Source: Acrasis kona (Eukaryota; Heterolobosea; Eutetramitea; Acrasida; Acrasidae). Taken from it: a DNA stretch of 64,000 nt. The stretch's first letter is position 1, and each line of letters opens with the position of its first letter. Shown in pieces: positions 11,854 to 20,846 of this stretch. The notes under the pieces are model-generated. The model had not been told where the DNA came from. It saw only the letters and a program-made list of their open reading frames with translations, and did not search any database. Where the stretch lies: assembly GCA_026419775.2 (NCBI GenBank), contig JAOPGA020001408.1, forward strand, positions 62,001-126,000, given 5' to 3'. Both the position numbers and the translations under genes were made by a program.

Positions 11854-13566
11854 ATGTTTGCGGGGCGTCGTGTTAACAGGTTACACATGCAATGTCAGAG
11901 GAGATTATATAGTTCAGTAAATACTCGTAGTAGCAGAGGATATACTTTCATTAAACTTGCAGTTGGAACTGTGTTGGTGTACAACATCTTCAAACAAATT
12001 CCAATTCTAAGCGATGTGGAAGACCCGAATTTCCCAACACAGTTGATTCCAGTAGTTCAAGTTGTCGAGGGTTCAACTCGCTTTTTCAGAATAGCCCGCC
12101 AGTGCGTGAGCATTGGTTTGGATTACAAGTTCAAATATGACGAGACATTATCGGAGCAAGAAAAATCTGAACTACATCAAAAAAGTGCAGAAAATCTACT
12201 TGAAGCATTTCGCAAAAATGGCGGTTTTTATGTAAAGGCTGGACAGTACTTGGCCTCAATGGCAAACTTTTTACCCAAAGAATGGGTTCAAGTCATGTCT
12301 GTTCTACAGGACCAAGCACCCACAGTTCCCATTGAGCACTTGGAACAACTATTCGTGCAGGACTTTGGTGCTACTATTGATGAATTGTTTGTGGAATTTG
12401 ATCGAATTCCAATTGCATCGGCGAGTCTGGCCCAGGTTCATCGTGCTCGCTTGAGAGGATCTAATCGAGAAGTTGCTGTAAAAATACAATATCCAAAAGT
12501 AGCAAGAAATTCTGCTGCAGATACCTTGTGTAGAGATTTGTTTTATTATGTCTTGTTTAAATCCTTTCCTCAATATGATTTCTCTTGGATGGGACCCGAA
12601 CTGAAGGAAGCGCTCTCAAAAGAGTTGGACTTTCTTCACGAAGCACAAAATATGAAACGCTCAAGAATAAATTTTTCTAATCGTAGTGATGTCTATGTTC
12701 CAGAATGTATTGACAGTCTTACTAGTAAAAGAATCTTGACCATGGAATACATCCACGGTGTCAAGGTCAATAATGTTGAAGCCATTAGAAAGATGGGTCT
12801 GAATCCCAACGACGCCTGTAGATTAACTATCGAAGCGTTTGCGGAGATGCAGTATCTACATGGCTTTGTTCATACAGACCCTCATCCTGGTAATATTTTT
12901 GTAAGACCAAATCCATTACACAAATCCAAAATGCAAATTGTAGTCTTGGATCATGGTCTTTATCGTGAATTAGACGAAGAGTTTAGGGTTACCTATTGTA
13001 GATTATGGAAGGCCATCATGCTAAAGGATGACCGAGAGATCAAGAACTGTAGTGAAATATTTGAAATAGACGATTGGGAGACGCTAGCATCATGCATGCT
13101 GATGGGTCCCTACAAGAAGAATGAATCCTTCAAGCTAGAACTCGACAAATACAGAGGTGCCATCCAAGTCAAGAACACGATCCAAGAGATGGCACAAGAA
13201 GAGTTTGAAGAATTCAAAACAAAAATGGTGGCCGTCATGTTAAAGATTCCACATCAACTATTGTTCATATTCAGGACCAACAACATGTTGAGAGCGCTCA
13301 ATCACGAGTTTGGCATCCCCGTCAATCGCTACGTAGTGTACGCAAGGGTCGCCTCTCGTGGCATCAAGAAACGAAACAAGACCTGGAGTGATGTGCTATG
13401 GAACATTAAGGAAGAAGTACGATTCGAGTGCATGTTACGACTATTCGCCATCAAGCAAAGACTGGTGCAGCTAGTCTACACGGCTGCCATCTGGCTGCGC
13501 ATCATCAAACCACTCTACGTACAAATCGACAATGACACTCAAATCGACGTAGTACTTTCAGCATAA
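11854..13566 (+). CDS. mitochondrial ABC1/ADCK (UbiB family) atypical kinase, ADCK1/5-like
   Basis: This intronless gene encodes 570 residues. The N-terminus is basic and Ser/Arg-rich (about 30 residues), a likely mitochondrial presequence, followed by a hydrophobic stretch (FIKLAVGTVLVYNIF) that may anchor it in the membrane. The UbiB/ADCK fold is complete: the KAGQ motif near residue 128 (the KxGQ extension), an Ala/Ser-rich nucleotide loop ASASLAQVHRA, the lysine in VAVKIQYP, the HTDPHPGNIF catalytic loop and LDHGLY, where family members carry the metal-binding DFG equivalent. The ADCK1/ADCK5 group concerns mitochondrial lipid or coenzyme Q homeostasis; the exact substrate is not readable here. 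The C-terminal 150 residues are helical. It is convergent with the TPR gene, whose stop is 37 nt away. Confidence 0.87.
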   Translation: MFAGRRVNRLHMQCQRRLYSSVNTRSSRGYTFIKLAVGTVLVYNIFKQIPILSDVEDPNFPTQLIPVVQVVEGSTRFFRIARQCVSIGLDYKFKYDETLSEQEKSELHQKSAENLLEAFRKNGGFYVKAGQYLASMANFLPKEWVQVMSVLQDQAPTVPIEHLEQLFVQDFGATIDELFVEFDRIPIASASLAQVHRARLRGSNREVAVKIQYPKVARNSAADTLCRDLFYYVLFKSFPQYDFSWMGPELKEALSKELDFLHEAQNMKRSRINFSNRSDVYVPECIDSLTSKRILTMEYIHGVKVNNVEAIRKMGLNPNDACRLTIEAFAEMQYLHGFVHTDPHPGNIFVRPNPLHKSKMQIVVLDHGLYRELDEEFRVTYCRLWKAIMLKDDREIKNCSEIFEIDDWETLASCMLMGPYKKNESFKLELDKYRGAIQVKNTIQEMAQEEFEEFKTKMVAVMLKIPHQLLFIFRTNNMLRALNHEFGIPVNRYVVYARVASRGIKKRNKTWSDVLWNIKEEVRFECMLRLFAIKQRLVQLVYTAAIWLRIIKPLYVQIDNDTQIDVVLSA

Positions 13567-13602
13567 ATTAACGTTATTATTTTATTACATTTTACACACA
13601 AC

Positions 13603-15345
13603 TTAATCAAAAGTAAGAATCTCACAATCAGAGAAGAGCACGCTCGATAATTTTGTATTATGGGTGTCATAAAAGTAGTACACGTAATACTTGTAATCGA
13701 TTGGATCGCCCACCACTGGCGAAGGCGCGAGGTTACTGCTGCCACTGTTGCTGTGCAGCGATGAATGGTATGAACTTGGCGTTGGCGTCACCACGTCGAA
13801 CACGTTGCGCTGCAAGCTGCCGAACGGCTTCTTGAGCACGCTGGGTGGTGTGTAGGGAACAGGACTCGATGGCATGTTGAACGGAACGAACAAGATGGCC
13901 TTCAGACGCGTCTTTAATTTTGAGCAATAAAAGTTATCTACAGAGTATTTGATCGAGTTGTTGTCGCGCTCAATTTGCTTCTCTATTCTGGCCAATTGTT
14001 GCCTCTTGGCCGCAGGAGAATCCTTCTTTGCAATTTGAATGGTGAGTCCATTCTTTCTGGGCGTGGTGACGGCGAGTTTGTTTTCGTTCGATTTGTTGTT
14101 GGTTGCACCTGCTGCTGGGGGAGACAAGGTCATTGACTTCATCTGAGATATGGCGCTGTTCCTCTCCTCCTCTTCAATCTCGGTGATCAGTTGCGCCATG
14201 TACTTTTCGTTATAGGTGACCTTCTTTCTCAACAACTCCAATATGAATTCGGGGCGATGACAGTGACGAATGCCATAATCCAATTCTGCAATGGCGCTGG
14301 GTAATTTCTTTTCGAACGAATGAATGGAAGCAATCAACAAGTAAGCGTAACAATTGGTGGGGTCAATCACGTTTCTGGCCATCGTGTAATACCTCATCGC
14401 GTTATCCTTGTCGTTCTTGTCGAACCAATAAATGTCTCCTAGCTCAAGGTATGAGTAAAGATGAGTAATGTTGATTTTTATGATGTTCTCCAAATCTTCG
14501 ATGGCCTTGTCGGCCTCCTTACGATCCTGCTGGAGTTTGGCACGATTGTAGAGCGCCCTCACAAACGTGCCGTTACAAGCGATGGCCTTGGAGTAGTACT
14601 CCAGCGCTTCGTCCTTCTTGTCCGTCATTTGCTCGTAGCACCACGCAATGTTATTGTATACTCCACAGGGACTGTACCTTGGCACGCACTCTAATGATTT
14701 GTGGAAGGACACGACGGCGTCGTCCAACTTTTTTCTCACATCTTGCACGTAGCCTCTGGAAAAGTATGCATAGGAGCACTAGAAACATTAAATGATGTTG
14801 TCGAGGAATTCGCTTACCTTTGGATCCACCTGAACGGCTCTATCGAATTCTTGCTCGGCATCCTCCGTTCTCTTCTCCAAGTAAGCAATCCATCCGCTCG
14901 CAATGTGTACGTAGCTTTGTGGTATATTGTGGCAGGACATGCTCTTGTGAAAGCTCTTTATGGCTTCGTTCGGCTTTTGCATGGAATGGTAGGTGAGTCC
15001 ATGTTGAAAGTAAGCGTGGTAATAGTCAGGGTAGTTCTCGATACAGTGTGTGGTGATCTTTATGCATTAGAATGGTACACGTTATTTATTTACCTGGTGT
15101 GCGACTTGATAATTTTGCTGCCACTTCATTAAAACGGCCTTTGCTAAAAGTTGTTCGCATGCTTCATACTCATTATTGGGATCTTCGGAGTTATAAGCGT
15201 CAGCCGGAAGTGGTGGTGTGTTTGTTTCTTTTATTTCCATTGGATGGTTTAGTACGGTTATTGTTGTTGATTGATTGAGTGCGGTCGGATTTATGTTGGG
15301 GCTAGTAGACTCATTGCACATATCAATTATATCACCTCTGGTCAT
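13603..15345 (-). CDS. TPR-repeat protein of unknown function
   Basis: Three exons (15094-15345, 14818-15057, 13603-14778), joined by 36- and 39-nt introns, encode 555 residues. The first 60 residues are Asn/Thr/Pro-rich and look disordered. From about residue 65 to 310 there is a solenoid of six or seven 34-residue TPR units. Examples are YAYFSRGYVQDVRKKLDDAV, YNNIAWCYEQMTDKKDEALE, ALYNRAKLQQDRKEADKAIE and SYLELGDIYWFDKNDKDNAM, with the usual small residues at positions 8 and 20. A basic, Ser/Asn/Pro-rich segment follows and then a Tyr-rich end (YKYYVYYFYDT). TPR arrays bind partner proteins; there is no catalytic domain. The repeat pattern resembles OGT or cell-cycle (APC/C) TPR proteins, but I cannot place it in a named family. 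Confidence 0.8.
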
Positions 15346-16244
15346 TGTGATAGATTATCTTATTAGCGAAAAAACACGAATTATGTTCTTCCTGCTCTTG
15401 GGATCTGTTTTTCGTTTATCGTTAGCAAAAATAGACTTTATTGTAGTCAACCATTCGATCATTTTTAGTGAAGAAAAATGCCCGATGTGGCAACACAAAA
15501 ATATCGGTTCGAGGGATTGCTTGCATATTTGGTTCACTCAAACAAGAAACTTCGTGACATCTGCATTATGGGACGAAAATTTAAATTTGTGCGATTGGCA
15601 AATTAGGACCTATTAGTAGACTAACTTCGATCTTCAAAGTATGTATTGTAATTATACATTGTATTAGGTCAACGAGTACTTAAGTAGGATCACTGATATG
15701 GGAGTTATTACTATTAGCGAAGTAATTGGATCCTTCTGCTAAGAAAAACTTTGTGTACTTTGAATGTGTAGACAACATTTTGTAGACACAGTAAACCATT
15801 CAAGCCGATATCAAATCAGCACTTGATGAGCACATGCAGTAGGAGCACTTATTATACAAGATATCCATAATCTTAATCAAGAACATTTAATTTCAATCTA
15901 CGACATTGCCCAAGGTTAGCTATGACCATTAGCGCTATTACATATTTGGATATTCATTTCTGTAAGAAGCATACCTGCGTCGCAACACAATAAAATATCT
16001 AAAACTATTCAATCTTTATATCAATACATTCAAGATCAAGCTCATTGTAATTTGACAGTAATTTCACTTAGTCAACTTCACTAATTTGTTCGAAGTTTCG
16101 GATATCCATATCAGGAAACGTATGTTTTACTCAAGGATTAGAGATTCCATCTCATAGTTTGTTATTCTCCAGAATACTAGTATCAAAATAAATGAGTCAA
16201 CTCTTTCGTATGCGATTACAGAGAAATAAACAAAAAGGCATTTA
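15346..16244. other. gene-poor gap, no convincing gene
   Basis: This 0.9-kb AT-rich stretch lies between the start of the TPR gene and the 3' end of the CDK gene. I found no exon chain with protein-like continuity on either strand. One ATG-started plus-strand reading frame at 15383-15616 (77 codons) begins with a hydrophobic stretch, but it has no recognisable family, no AATAAA at its stop and overlaps the TPR promoter; I give it about 0.15 probability of being real. No tRNA cloverleaf was seen. The segment may hold the TPR promoter and an unrecognised non-coding RNA. Confidence 0.4.
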
Positions 16245-17275
16245 TTAATAATTTTCAATCAAATCCTCAAAAAAAGGATGAAACAGGGCCTGTCTAGCTG
16301 AGATTCTATCCTTTGGAGAATATACCAACAACTTGCAAAGCAAATCTATCCCTAAATCATCTAGTTGAGGTACCACCGTCCTCAAACAATTCTGGTTCCA
16401 TTTGGGAAAGTTCATGTTAAAGTGTTCAAGTTTTGATACGCCAGGCCAGTTCTGCTCATTTGGTGTTCCAAGTGTATTGAAAATTTTGTACAAGACATCA
16501 ACTTCCGAGTCTCCATGGAAGAGAGGAGTCAACGTTACAAGTTCTGCGAATATACATCCAATGCTCCAAATGTCAACTGGGGTACCATAATATTTGGATC
16601 CAAGAATGATTTCAGGTGCTCTGTAATATAGCGTCACAACTTCGTGTGTAAATGTAATTGTTCTATAATCTCCAAATGGTCTTGACAGTCCAAAGTCTGC
16701 AATCTTGATTCTGCCGGTTTGCTTTTCTAAAAGTAAGTTTTGTGGTTTGATATCTCTAATTTTGTCACGCGTGTGTTGATAATTTCATTACCTGTGAAGG
16801 ACACGATTTGAGTGGCAATATGCAATACCCTTTAGAATTTGATATAAATAAGACTTGACAAGAGGCATAGGCAACACTTCTTTTCTCTCATTTCTAATGT
16901 CGATGAAATTCTTAAGGTCCTGGTCCAAAAGTTCGTAGACGAGATAAATTGACTTGCCAGAATGCACTACATCATACAGTGTGACTACATTACTATGATC
17001 CAAGTCTTTCAGTAATGATATTTCTCTGAGTGTTGTTGGAAGAATGCCTTGGTTTTCATCTGCATCTAACCTAAATTTCTAATGGGTAGTTTTAGTAAAA
17101 TACTCTGAACCCACCTTCAATGCAACGTTGATACCTGTGCTTTCATCCACAGCCTTATACACAACTTCCTTGCTGTCAACAAATTTCACACTAATAAAAA
17201 CATACTTCCATATGTTCCTTCTCCTATTTTCTCTGTCTTCCGATAGCGGTTTAGGCGATCCTGTGGTGTAGTCAT
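16245..17275 (-). CDS. cyclin-dependent kinase (CDK1/2-type catalytic domain)
   Basis: Four exons (17206-17275, 17115-17164, 16792-17078, 16245-16755) separated by introns of 41, 36 and 36 nt give 305 residues, the normal minimal CDK length. The glycine loop IGEGTYGIVYKA carries the Thr-Tyr inhibitory pair. Lys in NVALKKFRLD, the HRDIKPQN catalytic loop (residues 135-142), DFG (156-158) and the T-loop threonine in TFTHEVVTLYYRAPE are all present, so it should be an active, cyclin-dependent kinase. The cyclin-binding helix reads PTTLRE (54-59) in place of the canonical PSTAIRE, so the cyclin partner is uncertain. The intron junctions keep the kinase reading exactly, including the split Ile in the glycine loop. 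The stop overlaps a TAATAAA sequence. I am sure of CDK; the subfamily is open. Confidence 0.92.
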
Positions 17276-18247
17276 GCGCTTTGATGATTTGGATTCTGTG
17301 CTTTTGTAATAGAGTATTTTTGGGATATTGATAATGTACGAATCTCTTCTACAGTATGAATCAAAACAAACACATTATAAACCTAAACAAACAATAATTA
17401 AACACTCGATCGTTGCTTAGATTTATTTTAATGCAATTGCTACATGAGCAAGAAAAGATCCACCCCCAAACCTACGTGATGTCTTGTCTTGTTGATATCA
17501 AGCAATTATGTTACATTGTTGTTAGGGATTTTTTAAATTGTCCTGAAAAATATATAGTAGTGAGAATTAACTGTTTCCCTCTCGCGGTCTTTATAATTCT
17601 TTTTCACCAATTGGTTCATCCTCGCAGTCATATTCATCCAGATCTGCATTTCTCAAAGGCTTTGACCCTTTTCTCATTTTCATACCCATGAGCCAGCGTG
17701 GGACTTAAAGGTACAATGTTTGAAAAAACCGTTGAATAGAATTGATTCAGTAAACATTGTTGGATATTCTATCATCCTCTTAATTGAGAGTTGTGAATCT
17801 TTTAAGCTAGGATGGACTACGTTCGATGCTGTGTGGCTCCTGTTGATGTCTCAACCTTGTATCATGTTTGTGCAATTGATTCTCTTCGTATTCTTCGTAT
17901 TGGTTTCATTATTTTTTGTATACACTTCTATCGTGTTCCTCAATAAAATGTTATCCCCTATCTAACTTTCACCGTGAAAACTAATGAATAGCTTCTGTCT
18001 CATATCCATCAAAAGTTTTTGTAAGCGATAAATTGTTAATTTTACAATCGGAACAAGTTATTTCAATGTTTACCAGTGAAGCAAGGTCTCAAGTTTTTAT
18101 GGCTAAGATAACGTACTATCTATCACTATACGTGTAGGGAACATATATAATTATAGTCTATCTATGAAAGACAGTCTATAATTAGAAGAAATATTTAAAA
18201 CAACAGATCAATCAAACAGTAATAACAAAAGAAAGAAAACATAAACA
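17276..18247. other. gap without a convincing gene
   Basis: This is 0.97 kb between the divergent CDK (minus) and vWA (plus) genes. Reading frames of 80-92 codons occur on the plus strand (17413-17691 and 17720-17965), but their hydrophobic composition follows from T-rich DNA, the second has no ATG, and neither resembles a family. On the minus strand a short frame near 17682-17586 begins MGMKMRKGSKPLRNADLDEY and has a plausible acidic C-terminus. I could not find a consistent upstream exon for it, so it remains a weak candidate for a small spliced gene. The last 150 nt before the vWA ATG are very A-rich and probably form its promoter and 5' UTR. Confidence 0.35.
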
Positions 18248-19660
18248 ATGGGTTTGGCATCGAAGATCAGAAACGACGCAGCAATGAATGCCTCGCAAGG
18301 AGGCCAGCAAGGATTTGCACCACAACCAACTCAGCAACTTCCCCAACAGCAACTCAACCAACAGACTATCCAACAAGGAGTGCCGACTCAATCTCAATAT
18401 GCACCTTCTCAAATGCAGCAGATGGGGCAAACATCACAACAAGGGCTAAATCAATACTCCTCACAAGGCGATCTGCATTCACAACAATACGGACAGGCAG
18501 GCGTGGCCCAAAATCAATATTCGCAACAACAAATTCCCCAACAAAACTTTGGGCAACAAGGATTATCTCAACAACCGCAAAGCTACGGACAGCAGACACA
18601 GCAAGCAATTCCTCAACAAACCATACAGCACACACCTCAAAACTATGGACAGCAGACACAATACGGTCAACAAAACAACCAACTGCATGGACAGCAACAG
18701 TATGGTCATCAGCAGCAGTTGAATTCACAACAACTTGGACAAGGAAGTGTGGCCCAGAGTCAATATTCGCAACAACAATCAATGCCTCAAGTGCCAATCT
18801 CAACATACAATAGCATGCCTCAAAATGTTAACAGTGGACTTAATGACAACAACTTCCTAGCTAACAAACTCCAGACAATCATTCAACAAAACGGTTTACA
18901 CAGATTTTACGGCAACGGCATTCAACACGTACTACAAAGACTACAAAATGTTAATTTCGCTGAAATTGCAGCTCAGTGGAGGATTTCTAAAGAACTTGCC
19001 TATGACCTAGCACCACTTGCACTATATGACACCATATTCCTATGTGACGATTCTGGATCCATGGAGTTTGAGGAGCAAGGAGAAAGAATTGAAGATTTGA
19101 AGGTCATTCTTTCGAAAGTCTCCAGCGTAGTTACCCACTTTGATGATGACGGCATTTCAGTTCGTTTTATAAATAGTGACATTGGAAGTGATGGCATTAC
19201 AAATCCCGCACAGGCTCAACAATTGGTATCTCAAATACGCTTTGGTGGCATCACGCAGTTAGGTTTACAATTAGAAAACAAGATCATTCGTCCATTCGTG
19301 AGTGGAAATCTACAAAAGCCTGTAATGTGTGTGATCATAACAGACGGAGAGCCAAGCGGAGAGGCGCCTGATCAACTGAGACAAGTTATTCAACGCACTA
19401 AACAACAACTTGCAAGCACTTATGGAGCGGGAGCATTTGCAATTCAAATAGCACAAGTAGGAAAGGATATGAAGGCTCAAAACTTTTTGGCCAGTTTAGA
19501 TGTTGATCCTGTTGTGGGTAATATGATCGATTGTACATCTTACTATGAGTATGAAGCGGAGGAGTTCAGAAGAAAAGGAGTGAACTTGACGCCTGAGCTC
19601 TGGTTGTTGAAGCTGTGTGTAGGTGCTATTGATCGTTCGTATGATGAAATGGATGAATAA
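18248..19660 (+). CDS. Gln-rich protein with von Willebrand factor A domain
   Basis: This intronless gene encodes 470 residues. Residues 10-205 are prion-like: about a third Gln, with recurring QQ, YGQQ, SQY and QNQ units and almost no charge. Residues 260-455 form a vWA domain with a complete metal-ion-dependent adhesion site: D-D-S-G-S-M at 267-272, a threonine in GGITQLG, and the aspartate in ITDGEPSG. The last 30 residues are acidic. There is no signal peptide or TM segment, so the protein is cytosolic. Intracellular vWA proteins usually act as metal-dependent protein-protein modules; the fused Q-rich region suggests condensate or aggregate formation. Similar Q-rich/vWA fusions occur in fungi and amoebae, without clear function. 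The stop is inside AATAAA. Confidence 0.85.
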   Translation: MGLASKIRNDAAMNASQGGQQGFAPQPTQQLPQQQLNQQTIQQGVPTQSQYAPSQMQQMGQTSQQGLNQYSSQGDLHSQQYGQAGVAQNQYSQQQIPQQNFGQQGLSQQPQSYGQQTQQAIPQQTIQHTPQNYGQQTQYGQQNNQLHGQQQYGHQQQLNSQQLGQGSVAQSQYSQQQSMPQVPISTYNSMPQNVNSGLNDNNFLANKLQTIIQQNGLHRFYGNGIQHVLQRLQNVNFAEIAAQWRISKELAYDLAPLALYDTIFLCDDSGSMEFEEQGERIEDLKVILSKVSSVVTHFDDDGISVRFINSDIGSDGITNPAQAQQLVSQIRFGGITQLGLQLENKIIRPFVSGNLQKPVMCVIITDGEPSGEAPDQLRQVIQRTKQQLASTYGAGAFAIQIAQVGKDMKAQNFLASLDVDPVVGNMIDCTSYYEYEAEEFRRKGVNLTPELWLLKLCVGAIDRSYDEMDE

Positions 19661-19727
19661 ATTTTATTTTTAAAAATATGATTTCTGCCTCTCGATAAAG
19701 AATAAACTTATTTTTGGATCACCGAAA

Positions 19728-20652
19728 ATGTCAGACAACGGTGCAAAGAAATACCCAACAATCCTACCAAAGCACGAAAAGTATGATACAATAATTGATG
19801 GCGAGAAGATCGTTGATATGTTGGATCTTGCCGAAGACTACAACGCTGGTTTGCAACCAAACCCGTACAACTTTAAAAAATCAAGACACTTATCAAGCAA
19901 CAATCTCGCTGAGATCGATGAAGATTTCCATGATTATAAGAAATTATTCACAGGCAATAGGGATTTTGTTGCTCGCAAGACCAAAGAGGATCCAGAATAC
20001 TTCACAAGACTTGTTAATACTCAAACTCCTAAATATGTTTTGATTGGATGCTCCGATTCTCGCGTACCCCCTGATCAGCTTACTAACACGAACCCTGGTG
20101 AGATTTTCATTCATAGAAACGTAGCAAATTTGGTAGTTAATACTGACAACAACATAATGTCTGTTCTGCAGTACGCTATTGAAGTATTAAAAGTAAAGCA
20201 TGTGATTGTAATGGGGCATTATGGTTGTGGGGGTGAGTAGATTAACCAATTATAGTTTTTTATACTGATTCACTACTAGGTGTAAAAGCGAGTATGGAGC
20301 ATCAACCTCATGGTCTAATAGACAAGTGGCTTAGAAACATTAAAGATGTGCAGAGGTTTGTTTAATCATTGTTCGATTACCAACACTAACAAGACTTCAC
20401 TGGGACGAGTTAAATTCAATTGATGACCCTGAACAGCGTTGGAGACGATTGGTGGAGCTCAATGTAAGAGAGCAGGCCCTGAATGTATGCAAAACAAGAA
20501 TTGTACAGCAAGCATGGGAGAAGGGATTCAATGTACACGTCCATGCTTGGGTGTATGAACTGGCAACTGGTCACATTAAGGATTTAGAGATATTAGAAAA
20601 GGATTGGTTAGACATTAAACCTATATACGAGTTGGATTGTACCGAAGAATAA
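19728..20652 (+). CDS. beta-carbonic anhydrase
   Basis: Three exons (19728-20232, 20280-20355, 20394-20652) separated by 47- and 38-nt introns give 279 residues. The zinc-binding set of a beta-type enzyme is visible: C108 with D110 and R112 in CSDSRVPP, then H164 and C167 in HYGCGG, the motif split by the first intron. [15 protein letters not shown] and the C-terminal [18 protein letters not shown] are also typical of the family. The enzyme interconverts CO2 and bicarbonate. The N-terminal 70 residues are polar, without a clear presequence, so a cytosolic place is likely although a weak organelle signal cannot be excluded. Beta-class enzymes are absent from vertebrates but common in protists, plants and bacteria. 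The stop lies in AATAAA. Confidence 0.93.
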
Positions 20653-20734
20653 ACATTATTAAATTACGCATTTTCCTTCTACTAAAATGAAAATCTCACT
20701 CTATACTTTCTTCTTTTTTTGAGCTTCAATCCCC

Positions 20735-20809
20735 ACCACCTCATTGTACTCAGTGGTCCTAAATTTTTTCTTGTGAGCTCCTTGTAACCACTGAGTACAA
20801 TGAGGTGGT
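20735..20809. repeat. perfect 23-bp inverted repeat with 29-nt spacer
   Basis: The arms at 20735-20757 and 20787-20809 are exact reverse complements over 23 nt; the left arm begins ACCACCTCATTGTACTCAGT. Pairing stops at once on both sides. The structure lies 83 nt after the carbonic anhydrase stop and ends 37 nt before the SLY1 ATG, so it would fall in the 5' UTR or promoter of SLY1. It is not part of any reading frame that I can support. In RNA it would form a long GC-moderate hairpin. Confidence 0.9.
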
Positions 20810-20846
20810 AAGTTTGCAAACATCGTGTCCAAGTCAACCAACAAAC

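Noticed and set aside
15383-15616. 77-codon plus-strand frame with hydrophobic start
   Set aside because: No known domain, no poly(A) signal at the stop, located in the promoter of the TPR gene.
17413-17965. Two hydrophobic plus-strand frames between CDK and vWA genes
   Set aside because: T-rich composition produces them; one lacks an ATG and neither forms a convincing protein.
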